Source of the DNA: Diphasiastrum complanatum
Lineage: Eukaryota; Streptophyta; Lycopodiopsida; Lycopodiales; Lycopodiaceae
Reading direction: 5' to 3'
NCBI GenBank assembly: GCA_029204225.1
Contig: CM055101.1
Location: forward strand, 45,444,180 to 45,508,179
Length of the DNA stretch: 64,000 nucleotides
The notes under the pieces were generated by a model. That model was not told where the DNA came from. It worked only from the letters and a program-made list of their open reading frames with translations, and made no database searches. Every line of letters starts with the position of its first letter. Position 1 is the first letter of the stretch. Shown here piece by piece: positions 1 to 12,400 of this stretch. A program made the translations under genes and the position numbers.

Positions 1-1490
1 AGGGCGGGTGGGGAATTGGAAGTTTTTTTTACTATGGATTTTTTTTCGTTTTTTTGGAGTTTTCCATGGACATTCTTTTTAGTAGTTATAGACTACGTAA
101 CTTAATAGCAATTAAATTCACTATGGAACGTAATGGCCAGAAAAATTTGTGTGAATTAGATTTTGATGCATACATTGGTTTTTCCGCATATTTGTTGCTT
201 AAGATCCAGTTTGCAAAATCATTGGTATATATTAGATAGCAAGGTATCGTCCGTTAAAAACTACGTTTTTAAGGACATTGCTCTCTCGGAAAGTTTATAC
301 CCAAAATGACCGAATGTGAGATTTCGGTTTTCATATGCAAATGGATGAATGTAATTCGGGTTAGGGGTGGCAATGTTTGATTGAGTTGAAGTTGGAATTT
401 TTTATAAATTCCCGAGAACTTCATATACTTGTATTATTATTTGTGACACTTTGATCAGGAAGTGGAGGGCCTTCGTGGCGGAAGAATCTGTGGTATGGGA
501 CACAGGCAATTCCAAAATGAAGATCTGAAACTAACTGGATCAGTTGACCATGGTATGGTCGTAAGTCTTAGTGATGCCAAATACTATTGGTCATAAAACG
601 GGTGTTTTGTCGGAAATTTGAGATATTGGTCATGACCCTTTTTGGATATCTCAAATTTACAAAACCGGAAACCCGGCAAGCTATTTCTTTGTAAAGATAT
701 ATTGGTGAATTTTTTAACACTCATTGACCCAATTTTTTTGTGATTTCTTGGATGGTAATTCTGATTACCCGTTGACCTTGGACGATGTCACAAAAAAGGT
801 TAATGACGTTTTTTTTTCTAAACGGTTTTCCTTGCTTAAATCTTTAAGAACTCCTTTTTTTTATTTACGGGTCAGTTCTATAGCTTGGTAATAAAGAAGA
901 TCTTTTGTTAAGTCACTGTGCTGGGACATCATTGGTATTTGCTTACAATGATGCAACACTTCTTTGGCTTTCAAGGTTTTCTCGGATCTCTTCTTTAACT
1001 CATCTCCTGGGCAAATCTTGAATGAATGCGCCCCTTGGAATCTCGTGTTGTTTCCTCTTAAAAAGGGGGAGAAGTAGGAAGAAAAGAGAATTATCAAGGA
1101 GAAACATCGGTCAAAGATTCAAGGAGGAATCTGTTATATCGATGATGGACCTGTTTTATGAATCAGAAACGATAGGATATTTAGATATTACAGAAATCCT
1201 TTGTGGATTATAGTAGATATCTGGTTTGAAGATTTAAAGGGGAGAAATTTAGAAAGTACTCTTGCGGTAGAAAAGTGGCTGATAACAAGTCTGATTGATT
1301 TGTGTCAGAACTTGGAGTTCTATTGCAAGATGGGAGTTTGTTGAAAACTGTTCCTTGCTGGGAGTAGTCAACTTGATCTTAGTATGGACTGAGATCCGTG
1401 GGTTGATGCAAGGAATAATTTATGAGTCATTTTGGATTCATTTACAGATGGGTGTGCATAGAACGAGAACTTTTGGGACTTATCTTTTCC
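1..1490. other. AT-rich stretch, no confident gene
   Basis: Short open frames only, full of T-runs and stop codons. Because a gypsy pol tail follows immediately on the plus strand, this is probably decayed internal sequence of that element, but I could not recognise reverse transcriptase, RNase H or integrase motifs in any frame. It may also be intron of the phosphatase gene whose later exons begin at 3413. Confidence 0.4.
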
Positions 1491-1550
1491 CATGCGGAAA
1501 GGATGGAATGCTATCCCAGAAAACTCAAGAGAGTTGGATAGTTGTTGTTT

Positions 1551-1870
1551 GCCAAAAGTTAGAACCTTAGCTTACCAATTGGAACTTCTGGAAGGATCAC
1601 AAGTGCATCCCATATTTCACGTAAGCCGTCTCAAGAAAAGTTTACGTGAAGGAGAGCATCTTGGATCTGGAGATCAATTGGACCTGTTGGATGAATCATC
1701 GGGTATGTCTCGTCTTGAACCCGTAAAAGATCTTGGATACAAGAACTAAACGATTAAGAAATCGTCTAGTTACTGAGCATCTGGTTCGATGGGAGGGATG
1801 TACGGACGATGATGATTCCTGGAAACAGGAAGGAAGCTTAAGGAGGATCTTTCCCAGTTTTAAGTTCTGA
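1551..1870 (+). pseudogene. Ty3/gypsy chromovirus pol 3' end (integrase tail plus chromodomain), frameshifted
   Basis: The first frame (to about 1740) reads the usual end of a gypsy integrase, with LAYQLELLEGSQ and HPIFHVSRLKKSL, the block preceding the linker in chromoviruses. After a frame change the stretch 1742-1870 reads a chromodomain-like tail with NRLVTEHLVRWEG and DDDDSWKQEGSLRRIFPSF, ending at a TGA. In active elements the chromodomain directs integration to marked chromatin. Upstream integrase core, RNase H and RT are not recognisable, so this is a dead 3' remnant. A polypurine tract and an LTR follow directly, which confirms orientation. Confidence 0.8.
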
Positions 1871-1885
1871 GGACAGAACTTGAAT

Positions 1886-2380
1886 AAGGGGAGAAGAATG
1901 TCATGCCCATGACTGGTCTTGGGTAGCGTGTCCACGCTACGGACCGGTAGACCAACAACCCGTAAGTTAATTTTGACTATAAGGGAACTGGGGCCCTTAT
2001 GTGTACATGGTCATAATTAATGGTTGTAGGCCTAAACACTTGATGGTGGATTGGTATGGGTCTATCAGTGAGTCATTGGGAAACTGTATGACGTGGCCCA
2101 AATAGGCTGCAGAGGTGTCCAGTGAGGTGTCACAATGCACTACTAGTGATGCATGGGCCTTGGAGGGTATAAGTATACCTATTGGGCTCTCACTAGTGTA
2201 TGCTTGATAGCATGACCGGTGGCAGGATGCTGCTGGCGCGATGCCACACTCCTCTTTGTGATTGATCTATAGCTTGGGGGCTAGATCCGTTCGATCTAGG
2301 TTTGGTTGGGTTGGTTTGTCCACCATCAGGTTCCCTTGTGTTGCTTGTGATTGGCATGCTTAGGATCCTTGGATTGAGGG
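1886..2380 (+). repeat. Polypurine tract and 3' LTR of the gypsy element
   Basis: A purine run at 1886-1898 (AAGGGGAGAAGAA) is followed by a TG start at 1899, as expected for plus-strand priming and LTR start. The LTR opens with two hairpins: GTCATG/CATGAC at 1900-1913 and a perfect 8-bp stem GTAGCGTG/CACGCTAC at 1923-1940. A TATA-like GTATAAGTATA lies near 2167. The right end is blurred by the abutting LINE fragment; the matching 5' LTR is not in the window. Confidence 0.6.
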
Positions 2381-2381
2381 C

Positions 2382-3080
2382 TTAATAAGTACCATGTCGG
2401 AAGCATCCCAAGACCTTCTCATAAAGAGCCATCACTGCCAGAACAATATCCGTGGAGAAACCAAGATCCTGAAGTCTCTGAATGAGTAGGGAGCGTGGTA
2501 CAGAATCAAAGGCTTTCTTGAAGTCCACAAAACAGTAGTAAACCCTTTCTTTTCTGTGCTCAGTGTCATCAAAGTCAATCTATCTAGTAGTAGTCTTGGC
2601 ATTAAAGTCACCAGTGAGAAGAACATACCCTTGATCTATGAATCTGACAGCATATGTGGATCAACATAAAGAGAGCCAATGCCCTCCACGGAAGAAGACT
2701 CTAGAGGAAAGTAGCAGTCGCAACGAAGAGATCTCTATCCAAACTGATGTCTTGTCCTAAGATGTGTGCCCATATATCTCATGTGTGTGCATCGTGGCTA
2801 ATAAACTCTATAGTTGTACGTAGTGACTTTTTGATTAAGCATGTAACCCCACCAAAACCTATTACCACTCATGGATCTCATCTCTTTCTTGTATGCTGAA
2901 TCCCACCTGTACAAGTTAGGTAGTGCCCACTCAGGGCTCTCGTTTGTCTCCATGAAAGCAATAGATTTCTCCCAATAATGAAGTGATAAGATCTCCAGCA
3001 GTAGACGATGGATGTATACCATTACAATTCCATACTCCAATACGTAGGTGGTGTGGATGGGGCCCTAGGATGCTCACATG
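2382..3080 (-). pseudogene. LINE (non-LTR) retrotransposon fragment: endonuclease joined to reverse transcriptase
   Basis: Read on the minus strand, about 3000-2620 gives an APE-type endonuclease: RWDSAYKKEMRSMSG, GGVTCLIKKSL, LFVATATF and VLLTGDFNA, the last containing the GDFNA catalytic block. After a stop and a short link, 2540-2382 gives a LINE reverse transcriptase start, CFVDFKKAFDSVPR then LLIQRLQDLGFS. The normally long linker between endonuclease and RT is deleted, the RT is cut off after the first motifs at a TAA (2382-2384), and there are several stops and frame changes. Dead copy, adjoining the gypsy LTR. Confidence 0.8.
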
Positions 3081-3412
3081 CATGTTGGCCCAAACTCCCT
3101 ATTGATGGGAGCCGCTAATGGCATCAAGCTAGCAAACCTACTTGTCTCAATAGATCGCCTTTCTACCTATAGCTTTGGCTTCCTGAAAGGTTTGATACCT
3201 TTTTTTGTAAGGATTGATGACCTATTATTGTGTACAAAAAATTAGAAAACCCTCATATACCTAGAACTGGCAAGTATGAAACTTTTGTTATACTTCAAAC
3301 TATAGTTATAGTTACGGATAACCAATGTTTGTTTTTGAATTGATCCCTATATGCATTTTTACTGAGATATGGTGGGGTTAATGCATGCAGTATGATTCAA
3401 GTTGTTTTGTAG

Positions 3413-3492
3413 GTTGTTAATGTTGGAGGCACATGGCGTGTTGGTGGCTTGCTTGCATTATCACGTGCATTTGGAGATGCTTATCTAAAAGA
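3413..3492 (+). CDS. PP2C exon A
   Basis: 80 nt starting after a TTTTGTAG acceptor at 3412 and ending before a GTAAAA donor at 3493. It encodes VVNVGGTWRVGGLLALSRAF and GDAYLK, the block before the central Asp motif in plant PP2Cs. It ends with two bases of a split Asp codon, completed by the first base of the exon at 15093. An earlier exon is required upstream. Confidence 0.75.
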
Positions 3493-6400
3493 GTAAAAAA
3501 CTTTCTCTTGAAGATCCATCAAATTTTATTTTTGAATTTGATAATGCTTTGTAGAATTGCAAGTAACCATGTGAAAGCTTTAGGTTTGATTAAAGACTAG
3601 TTTGTGCAAAGAGTTTTGCCTCTACATTTTTTTGTATTATTATGCTAAATGCAAATTATATTAAGGCTTGTGTTTTTGCTATATGAGGAGCTACACTAAA
3701 TGTTTTAAACATGTGCAATTATGCTTGCACTATTCGTAGATTTTGCTAGGTTTTATGAAATGATTATTTGTAGACTTGGCTAGTTCTTGTAAAATGATCA
3801 CAAACAACTCATTACATATTATTTTCTTTAAGGCGGATAAGGAAAAACAAGAAGGTTCTCAAATGCCACTTCTCTGTGCTTGCCCTCTTGCAATATTTGC
3901 AGAATAGTTGTTCTGTGATTGTCGGCATTTTCACATCATATCTACAATGCAGAAGTACAGTATAGCGAGGAAATCACATGAAGATCATTTTTTGATTCTA
4001 ATTGGTGTTTCTTTTTCATTTGCTTTTCCTTCTTTGGCTTTCAAAGCGAGGAATTAACTGCCAGCTTAGGAATTAATCTCTTTGGTGATGCCAGCAAATG
4101 CGTCCATGCCTGTGCGCGCTTGGGGTGGACGTGTCCACCCCGGGCGCAAATTTTTTTTTTTTCAAAATCCCAGCTCCCTCCCACATGCCCAAAAAAAATT
4201 TAAAGTAATTTTCCCAACCCTAACCCCCCTCGAAATTAATTATCAGGGGGTGGACGACGACTGCCTGCCCCCTCCAGTTAAAAAAAATGAAAACAGTGCC
4301 AAAAAAATTTGCAAAAAAACCTACTCACTGCCCATGCCTCCCATAACTGAGATGGAGTGCGAATGGGCTTGAAAGAGCAAACAATTCTAACAGTTTAAAC
4401 AAGTAGACTATCCCTCGCTCTGTCGCTATCTCTCTCTCTCTGGCAAGAAGAGCTTCCTTGGATTTATACTACCGCATAGTCTTGGCAGATATTTGCTTGT
4501 GTTCAGATCCATCCCGTGGTAGACGCCAAACATGAATGCTCACTAAAATACGTCCCTTATAAACTATGTATTGCCTTATCACCAACTTTGTACTACAGAG
4601 TGGGGGTTACAACTCCGTCTTAAGTTTGGAATTCAAGCAATCTTTGGAAAAGTCTCCCAGCAGCCCACTATCATCTTTGGAATGGATGTATTACATGGAT
4701 CCCCCTATTGCAGTTGTAAGTGCCTTTGTGCCTTTCAGCTTGTTTCCTCGTCAACTTAGCCGCTTTTAGGTTTAGGGTTTCCCAGTACAAAATTGCTTAA
4801 GCGATTTATCCAGTTGTTATTTTATCTATAGCATGTATGCCACCAGTGGGTAAGTTCAACTACCGGTGTAAGTTCAACTACCGGTGGAAGTTCAACCACA
4901 ACTAAATATCTAAAAATAATGATTGAGATTCAGCATACTCTAGGGTTTGTGAAAGTCAGTTTGAGCATGTTTTGCAAATAGAACACAATTTGAAAGGCAG
5001 GCTTCATACTGGTTTAGGGTTTGGGGTTTGGCTTCACTGCCCATTTCCTGAACTCGGACACCCAAGGAAGCAACATTCCTTTTGGGGCATTGATCAACAC
5101 CCTTTCATCTAGATATTTGGCCAGGAAGCTTTGCAAGAAATCAGTGTTCAAAAAGGTCCTTCTAGTGCATGGAGATGATAGGAGTGGTTGTGTCGCCTTT
5201 ATGTACTCAAGGATTTTAATACGTCATTAATTGCTCCTCTTTCAAATCCACGTCAAACGTTTTTGGTGAGCTTTCGGAGACAGCACCCACTGGTTTTGCA
5301 CCCTCATGATCTGCATTTGAAAAAAATTTCACCCTTTTCTTGGAAGGTGGTGCACCAGAGCCCGAAAAGCAGTTGGCTCATTCGAAAGATAGGTTTCGCT
5401 TCGGTAGTCCTGTTACAAAATGCTCTTCTTCAGGTATGATTGAATACAATTGTAGTTCTTAGGCGCAGTTTCAGTATTTTTGCAGTTGCAGTTATAGTTC
5501 GTCCGGGGAAATACCGATCTCATCATATAAGACATAGTAGTGTGTAGGTTTAGGGTTTAGGCTGAGAGTGGCAGGATAATAAACATCACTGGAAAAATTT
5601 ATCCAAGAAAATTATGTGGTCAAGCATCGCTTGAGCAGTTTGCATAGCTTGAGCAGTTTGCATAGCTTGATCTTCAAGTTTGTATCCTCCTCTGCCTTTT
5701 TAAGGTGCTCTTCAGCATCCTTGAATACACTACGGTGGGTCTCAACATATTTCTCAGCTGCAAGCCATTCTGCATGGTACTCCAAGACCTTCTGTTCCTC
5801 GACAGGAAAATCCACTAATTGGAAACCAGTGGATGTTGTCTCTGAAAGCTCACAAAAAACATTTGACGTGGATTTGAAGGAGGAGCAATTAATGACGTGG
5901 TAAAATCCTTAAGTACATAAAGGCGACACGACCACTCCTATCATCTCCATGCACTGGAAGGACCTTTGTGACCATGCCCACCATAATTGAGACACAACAT
6001 AACATTTCATAAACACATACATTACATTCCATTTAAAAAATACAGAGCTTGTGTTTTACAAAGCCAGGCGCGTGTTGCACGAAAAAACATACTATATTAA
6101 TTTAAGAGATGTATAGAAAAGCGGATCCTGGCTTCTGAAATCAGAAATCACAATGAGGAGATGGGTGAGTTTCTAGAAGAGTATATATCTCTCCAAAAAC
6201 CAGAGAATATTCCATGTAGGATCTCTGTATTCCTATCAAAAGCATTTGCACAAAAGCTGTCAATAACCTGATGCTCCTTAAGATGGTGAGTTTCTTGATG
6301 ATTCCGAGCTATTTCCTTTATTACCAACTGCTATACTCCAGGTTTATCTTCAGCATAGTCGACATCGACTACAGATTTAGTTTCTGGTTCAGTGGGATGG

Positions 6401-9400
6401 TCGTCCTATTGATGAGGCCACATGAAAACCCATAGATGTTTTTTATCATACACCGTTGCTTGAGGATTAGGCTCATGCCCTTGCTGCACTTGTCAGTCTT
6501 TTACATCTTCTACAGTTGTTGATCCCCCTAGGCATGGGATTGCTGCTACATGATTATATACTAGTTATGGACTTGGCTCTTTACATTCGCTACGTCCAGT
6601 CGCACCTACTTTACCTTTACTTTTATGCATAAGCCAGCCTTAGGCCCTCTATTTTATTGTTTACTGACATTTAGACTATATGGTTGGCCTTGGGCCCTAT
6701 TATTCATTTATTGACATTTTATCTTGGAGGGCGCACCATTTTCCCTCCCAGTTGACTATTATCCTCTGGACCCCTTTTTAGAGCTTCCTGTTGGGTATAA
6801 GTAGGGCTCCAGTGTCACTTTCATTTCTCAGCTTATGATATGGATCTCTCTCCTTTAGCCTCCTTAGTTTCTCCTTTTCTTGCTTTCTACGATTAAGTCT
6901 CGCTTTTATGCTACTTTCTAGGTTACTTGTGGATCCGTTCGTAACTTGGCATCAGAGCACTCTCCTTAGCACAAATTTTTTTTCCGAAGAACTCCACCCT
7001 CCACCGTTGTCCTTCACTGGCCTCTCCCTTGCTCATCTTAACCTCGCTCTCTGCCCTCCCTCGATGTCTCCCCTTCACCTCTTGCTCTCCCTACGCTGGC
7101 CTCTCCTCTTGCTGTCCGTCGCTTGCTCTGCCTACGCTGGCCCCTACCCTCGCTGTCCCTCGCTTGCTCTCCCTACGTTGGCCTCTCCTCTTGCCTACCC
7201 TCACTGTCCCTCATCCCCCTCGTTGTTCCTCCCTGACCCCCTCTCTTCTCCTTCTCTCCCTACCCTCGCTGCCCCTCCTTTACCCCCTCGTTGTCACCCC
7301 CCCCCCCCTTCTCCTTCTATCCCTACCCTCGCTACCCCTCCTTGACCCCTCGATGTTCCTCCTTGACCCCTCCCCTCTTCTCCTTCCCTCTTTCATGCAG
7401 ATAGCTCCTGCAATTCGTGGATAAAGCACACCACATCTTCTATATTTCTTTTTGCTGCTCTTATTTTTTCATCTACGATTGGTTGCAGCTGTTGTGGTAT
7501 TATCGGGTGCTTTCTGAAAGCCGCGAAGTTTCTTTGAATGGGCATTCTCATCTTGTTTGGTGGCAACCGATTTTCTTTGATCACATTCAGGAACGGTTCC
7601 TCGGTATTTTCGATCTTGGCACTTAGACTGGAGATGCCGATTTCCCTTGTTGAGGTTGCCAGTTCTCATTCTTTCCCTAGCTCTCAGATGTTCCAGGGCT
7701 TGACATACCGCATTGGGGATTTTTTTGGACAGGTGGATCTTTATGTTATCCCTATGGAGCGCTACGATCTTATCCTTGGTGCTGATTGGTTTGCTTCTCT
7801 TGGTGCCGTTACACTGGATTTGACATGGCAGACACTCACTTTTGTGCATGATTCAGTTACCCAGTCCCTTGTTGGCATCGATTCCCAGGGAGATTACCAG
7901 CTGATTAGTGGGAAACAATTTATGCGTAGCCTTCCTAAGGCTCATTGTGTGGCTCTCTTATGTGTACAGCGTGCTACAGCAGCTCCTTCAGTCGCCATTT
8001 CACCACCACCAGCTGTTCCTCAGGTGATATATGACCTATTACATCGGTATGCTTATGTCTTTTTAGAACCTACGACGCTACCACCATTGCGTGATGTTAA
8101 CCACCACATTGATCTACGCCCTGGGTTTGCTCCCCCCTCCCGTCCTCCCTAGCGTATGTCTAAGTCTGAGCATGATGAGGTTGAGCTTCAGATATTTGCT
8201 TTATTAGACCAGGGTCTTATTGTTCCCAGCCATAGCCCTTTTGGTGCCCCTGTTCTCTTTGTTAGTAAGAAAGATGGTACCAAACGTCTCTACGTAGATT
8301 ATCGTGCCCTAAATAAGCTCACTATCTGTAACCAGTACCCTATCCCTCACATGAATGACCTATTTGATCAGCTTGGAACTTTCCATATTTTTTCCATGAT
8401 AGACCTTTGTTCTGGATATCACCAGATTAGGATGCACCCCTCTGACGAACATAAGACTGCTTTTCGTACCCATGTTGGCTTATATGAGTTTCGTGTGCTT
8501 CCTTTTGGTGTTACTAACAGTCCTCCTACATTCCAAAATGTTATGAATAACATTATGCGTCCACTTCTTGGTCATTGTGTTTTAGTTTATTTCGACGACA
8601 TTCTCATTTTTAGTACATCCCTTGACGAGCATGTGTCTCATCTCACGTCTGTCTTTCAGTTACTCATTCACCATTATTTGTTTGCCAAACTATCCAAATT
8701 TTTCGCTGTTGCTGAGATTGAATTTCTTGGCTTTCTTATTTGTGATGGGCATATTCGCCTTGATCCTCGTAAGGTTCAGGCTATCCAGGACTGGCCTACA
8801 CCAAACGATGTTCACCATGTTCGTATGTTCCTCGGTTTAGCCACTCACCTTCGCCGCCCTGTTCCACTGTGGCTGCTCCTCTTCATGCTCTTTTAAAGAA
8901 ATCTCGTACATTTCTGTGGACCCCTGATTGTCAGACAGCCTTTGATACTCTTCGTCGCGCTATTGTTGATGCCGCTGTCATGTGCTTACCTCGATTTGAC
9001 CAGTTGAGACTGATGCTAGTTCTGTTGGCTTGGGTGCCTTGCTTCGCCAGTCCCAGTACATCATTGCTTATGAGTCCAACCGGCTTCGCTCTTATGAGCA
9101 ACGATATTATGTCCATGAGAAAGAGCTTCTCGCCATTATCTATGCTCTTAAGAAGTGGCGTCATTACCTGTATCATATACCATTTGACATTGTCACTGAC
9201 CACCAGTCGCTCCGTTATTTATTATCCTAGCGGGATCTTAGTGATCGTCAATTTCGTTGGTTGCAATGTTTACAATTCTTTGATTTTTCTATTTTATACT
9301 GTTCTAGTCGTTTGAATGATGTTGTCGATGCTTTATCTCATCTGCCCGCTTTGTTACGCACACTTGTTGCCACCATTCCTACCTGGTTTCGTGATGTGTA

Positions 9401-12400
9401 TAGTTCTGCACCTCCTGTCTCTTCTCGTCCACACCAGGTGTACTCCATCGTCGATCACCATCTTTATTATTTTGGGTCTCTCTGTATCCCTAGCTCCTTG
9501 CCTCTTCGTCCCTAGTTGTTGTCTGATGCTCATTCCTCCCCCATTGGTGGCCATTTTGGGTTTCAAAAGTCTTATGCTCGTCTTAAGGACCACTTTTACT
9601 AGCCATCCTTGAAGTCTGAGCTAGCCATTCTTATTCGCAACTGCACTTTTTGTGCCCGCAATAAGTACTCCCGTGCTAAGTCTGCTGGTTTGCTTCAGAG
9701 CTGGCCTATCCCTCATCGCCAGTGGACCGATATCTCTATGGACTTTATCTCGGCCTTCCCCGTACCCACCGTGGTTATGATTCATGTATAGTGGTGGCTG
9801 ATAGGTTCTCGAAGCAAGCACATTTCATACCGGTTCGCAGTACTATTACAACTAAGCAGTGTGCACGCTTATTCTTGTCAGAAATCTTTCGCCTCCATGG
9901 ATTTCTTCGTACTATCCTTTTTGATCGGGATAGTAAGTTTACCTCTACATTTTGGACAGAGCTTATGCGCATACTGGACGTTCATCTTTTTATGGGTTCT
10001 GCTTATCACTCTACTACCGATGGATAGTCTGAAGTCCTTAATCGGATCCTTGAGGATTATCTCTGCCATTTTGTTACTCCTTCAGGGAAGGACTGGGATC
10101 AGAGGACTGGGATCAGCATCTATGTTTAGCTAAGTATAGCTATAATCGCTCAGTTAGTACCAGCACTTGTGTCTCTCTCTTCTTATTATCTCATGGTTAT
10201 GCACCCCTGTTACTTGGGATACCTCTTCCTCCTGAGGATACACCTGTTAAACTTGCATCTTTTCTATCAGGTGCTTGCGAGCTTATTTCTCGCGCCAACA
10301 CACGTCTGGGGATATGGTTTATCTATGCCTTCTTTTTGCTCAACCACTTTATTCAGGGCCATGCTTCCACTGAGAAGCTTGCACCACGTTATTATGGACC
10401 TTATCACATATTGGAGGTTCTTAGTCCTATGACATATCGGTTGCAGCTTCTTGCTTCGACACCTGTGATATATTCCAGGTGAGTTTACTACGTGTTGCTA
10501 TTGAGGATGATGCTCCTCGTGATGCTGAGTTTCCTACTGATCCAGAGTTATTTCCCCTCCTACCTGCTGCTATTCTACATGTTCATCTTCATCATAGTCG
10601 GCGCCAGCGGCAGATTCAGTTTTTGGTACAGTGGGATGGTCGTCCTGTTGAGGAGGCCACATGGGAGCCTATGGATGTGTTCTATCATACACATGAAGAC
10701 ATGCACTACTTTGTGCATAGATATGGTGTGTGCCAACAAATGTTCAAGCCACGAAACATTGACAAGATGCCCCTCACCTCCATCCCAACCCATGCTCCCT
10801 TCAAGAAATGACTATATGGTCATATCCACCCAACTGTGAGGAACCCAAGCATGATACATAATTGTTGCCAACTGACTATTTTGGCAAGTGGGTAGAAGCA
10901 AAAGTTATATGATTTGCGATGCAAAACGTGCTACAAAATTTAACAACGTATCATCAGTAGATGTGGATGCCCCATTCAGATCATAAGTGATCAAGACATG
11001 CATTAAAAGACTATGCAATATTATCCATGATACACACAAAGATGAAAGCATAAAGAAGTTGAGGTAGATAGTAAGGTAGCCTTTGTTGCTAGTGCTACTA
11101 CCGTGTGGCTTGGCTTCAAGTGCAAGTTCATAGGCCTCGCTCTACCAGTTTGTTGATTGTTCGAACAAGGCCTCAGTATCCATCATGGTGTTGCAGGGCA
11201 TGTCAGGCTCTGATCTCCATCTATGCAATTGGGTCCACAAATCTATGTCATGGAGGGTATAGTGGCTTCTTGTCCAAGCACATTGCCTCCTTGAGGTTTA
11301 GCCCCGGGGCCCGCCTCAGCCATATCTCGATTTGGTCTAAGTACCTCTTCATTCACTAGCAATGCCATTCCTTGTTAAGCACCCCCTTGATTGCTTTGGG
11401 CTTGAGGCCTCATAACCATGCGTAACATGTCAGCTGAGGTGGCCTTATACATCGATGTACTTGGCCATGGTAGGTTGCAATAATCGTTGCATAACATTTG
11501 CACAAATGTGTGAGATATGACTTATTGAGATTTCACAATTCTAGCTTGTCTAATTCGATGTAATTCCACTTGTAAGTGGTGATGTGGCATATGCCACATG
11601 TATAGATGCTTAGGCATATGCCCAATCATGTTAATTCCTCACAAGATCAAATGGCATCTTTACTAATGATTACAGAATGTACATTAGCATTGTAGAGAGA
11701 ATGTAGGACTACTTTTAGCAGTTTTTGCCTAGTTGGTGGATCTCGAGATCATGAGGTCCATTCTAGGGTTGATGACCTATTTTAGAGTATTGACTTTAGG
11801 TTTAGGTCACATATGGTTGAAGGGTAAACCTAAACCAAAGATCCGAGAAGAATATGTATATATCAATGTAAATCTTATTGTATGATGATGAAAACTCGAG
11901 ATTTTCCACTTTCCTTAATATTGTCTTTGTGTGGCGAATTAGTACTACTATATATGAGTGATCTTATGCATTTATTGCATTGATTGGAAGGTACTAAAGT
12001 TGATAACAGGTTCTTAAAGCTTGCTGGATTTTTTTGTGGAGTGTTTGATCAAATCTATATGCCTAAAGTGGAGTTAAATGCCAAGAAAAGCTAGTATTGG
12101 TAACTAGTCTTGATTCTATCTCATAGTTTGGATCTAGATCAATCAAATGTGCATTCTCCATCACTTTTATCATTGATTGGGATTCATTTTGTTGTAAAAT
12201 TTTATCATGGTATCAGAGCCTAATCAAAGTGAAGTTTAGATTCGAATTTTCCAAGCTTTAATCCTAGATTTTAAGTAGTATTGGTTTTGCCTTTGCTATC
12301 AGTTGATAATCTAGGGATAGTACCACCAGATTTGGTTCCATTTGGATGAAAATAGATCAAAGGGGATCTGATTTGCTAAGTTATAGCTTCAGAAATCGAG

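Noticed and set aside
7029-7424. Leu/Pro/Ser-rich frames of 131-145 codons
   Set aside because: They overlap in different frames over a CT-rich repeat; composition, not coding, keeps them open.
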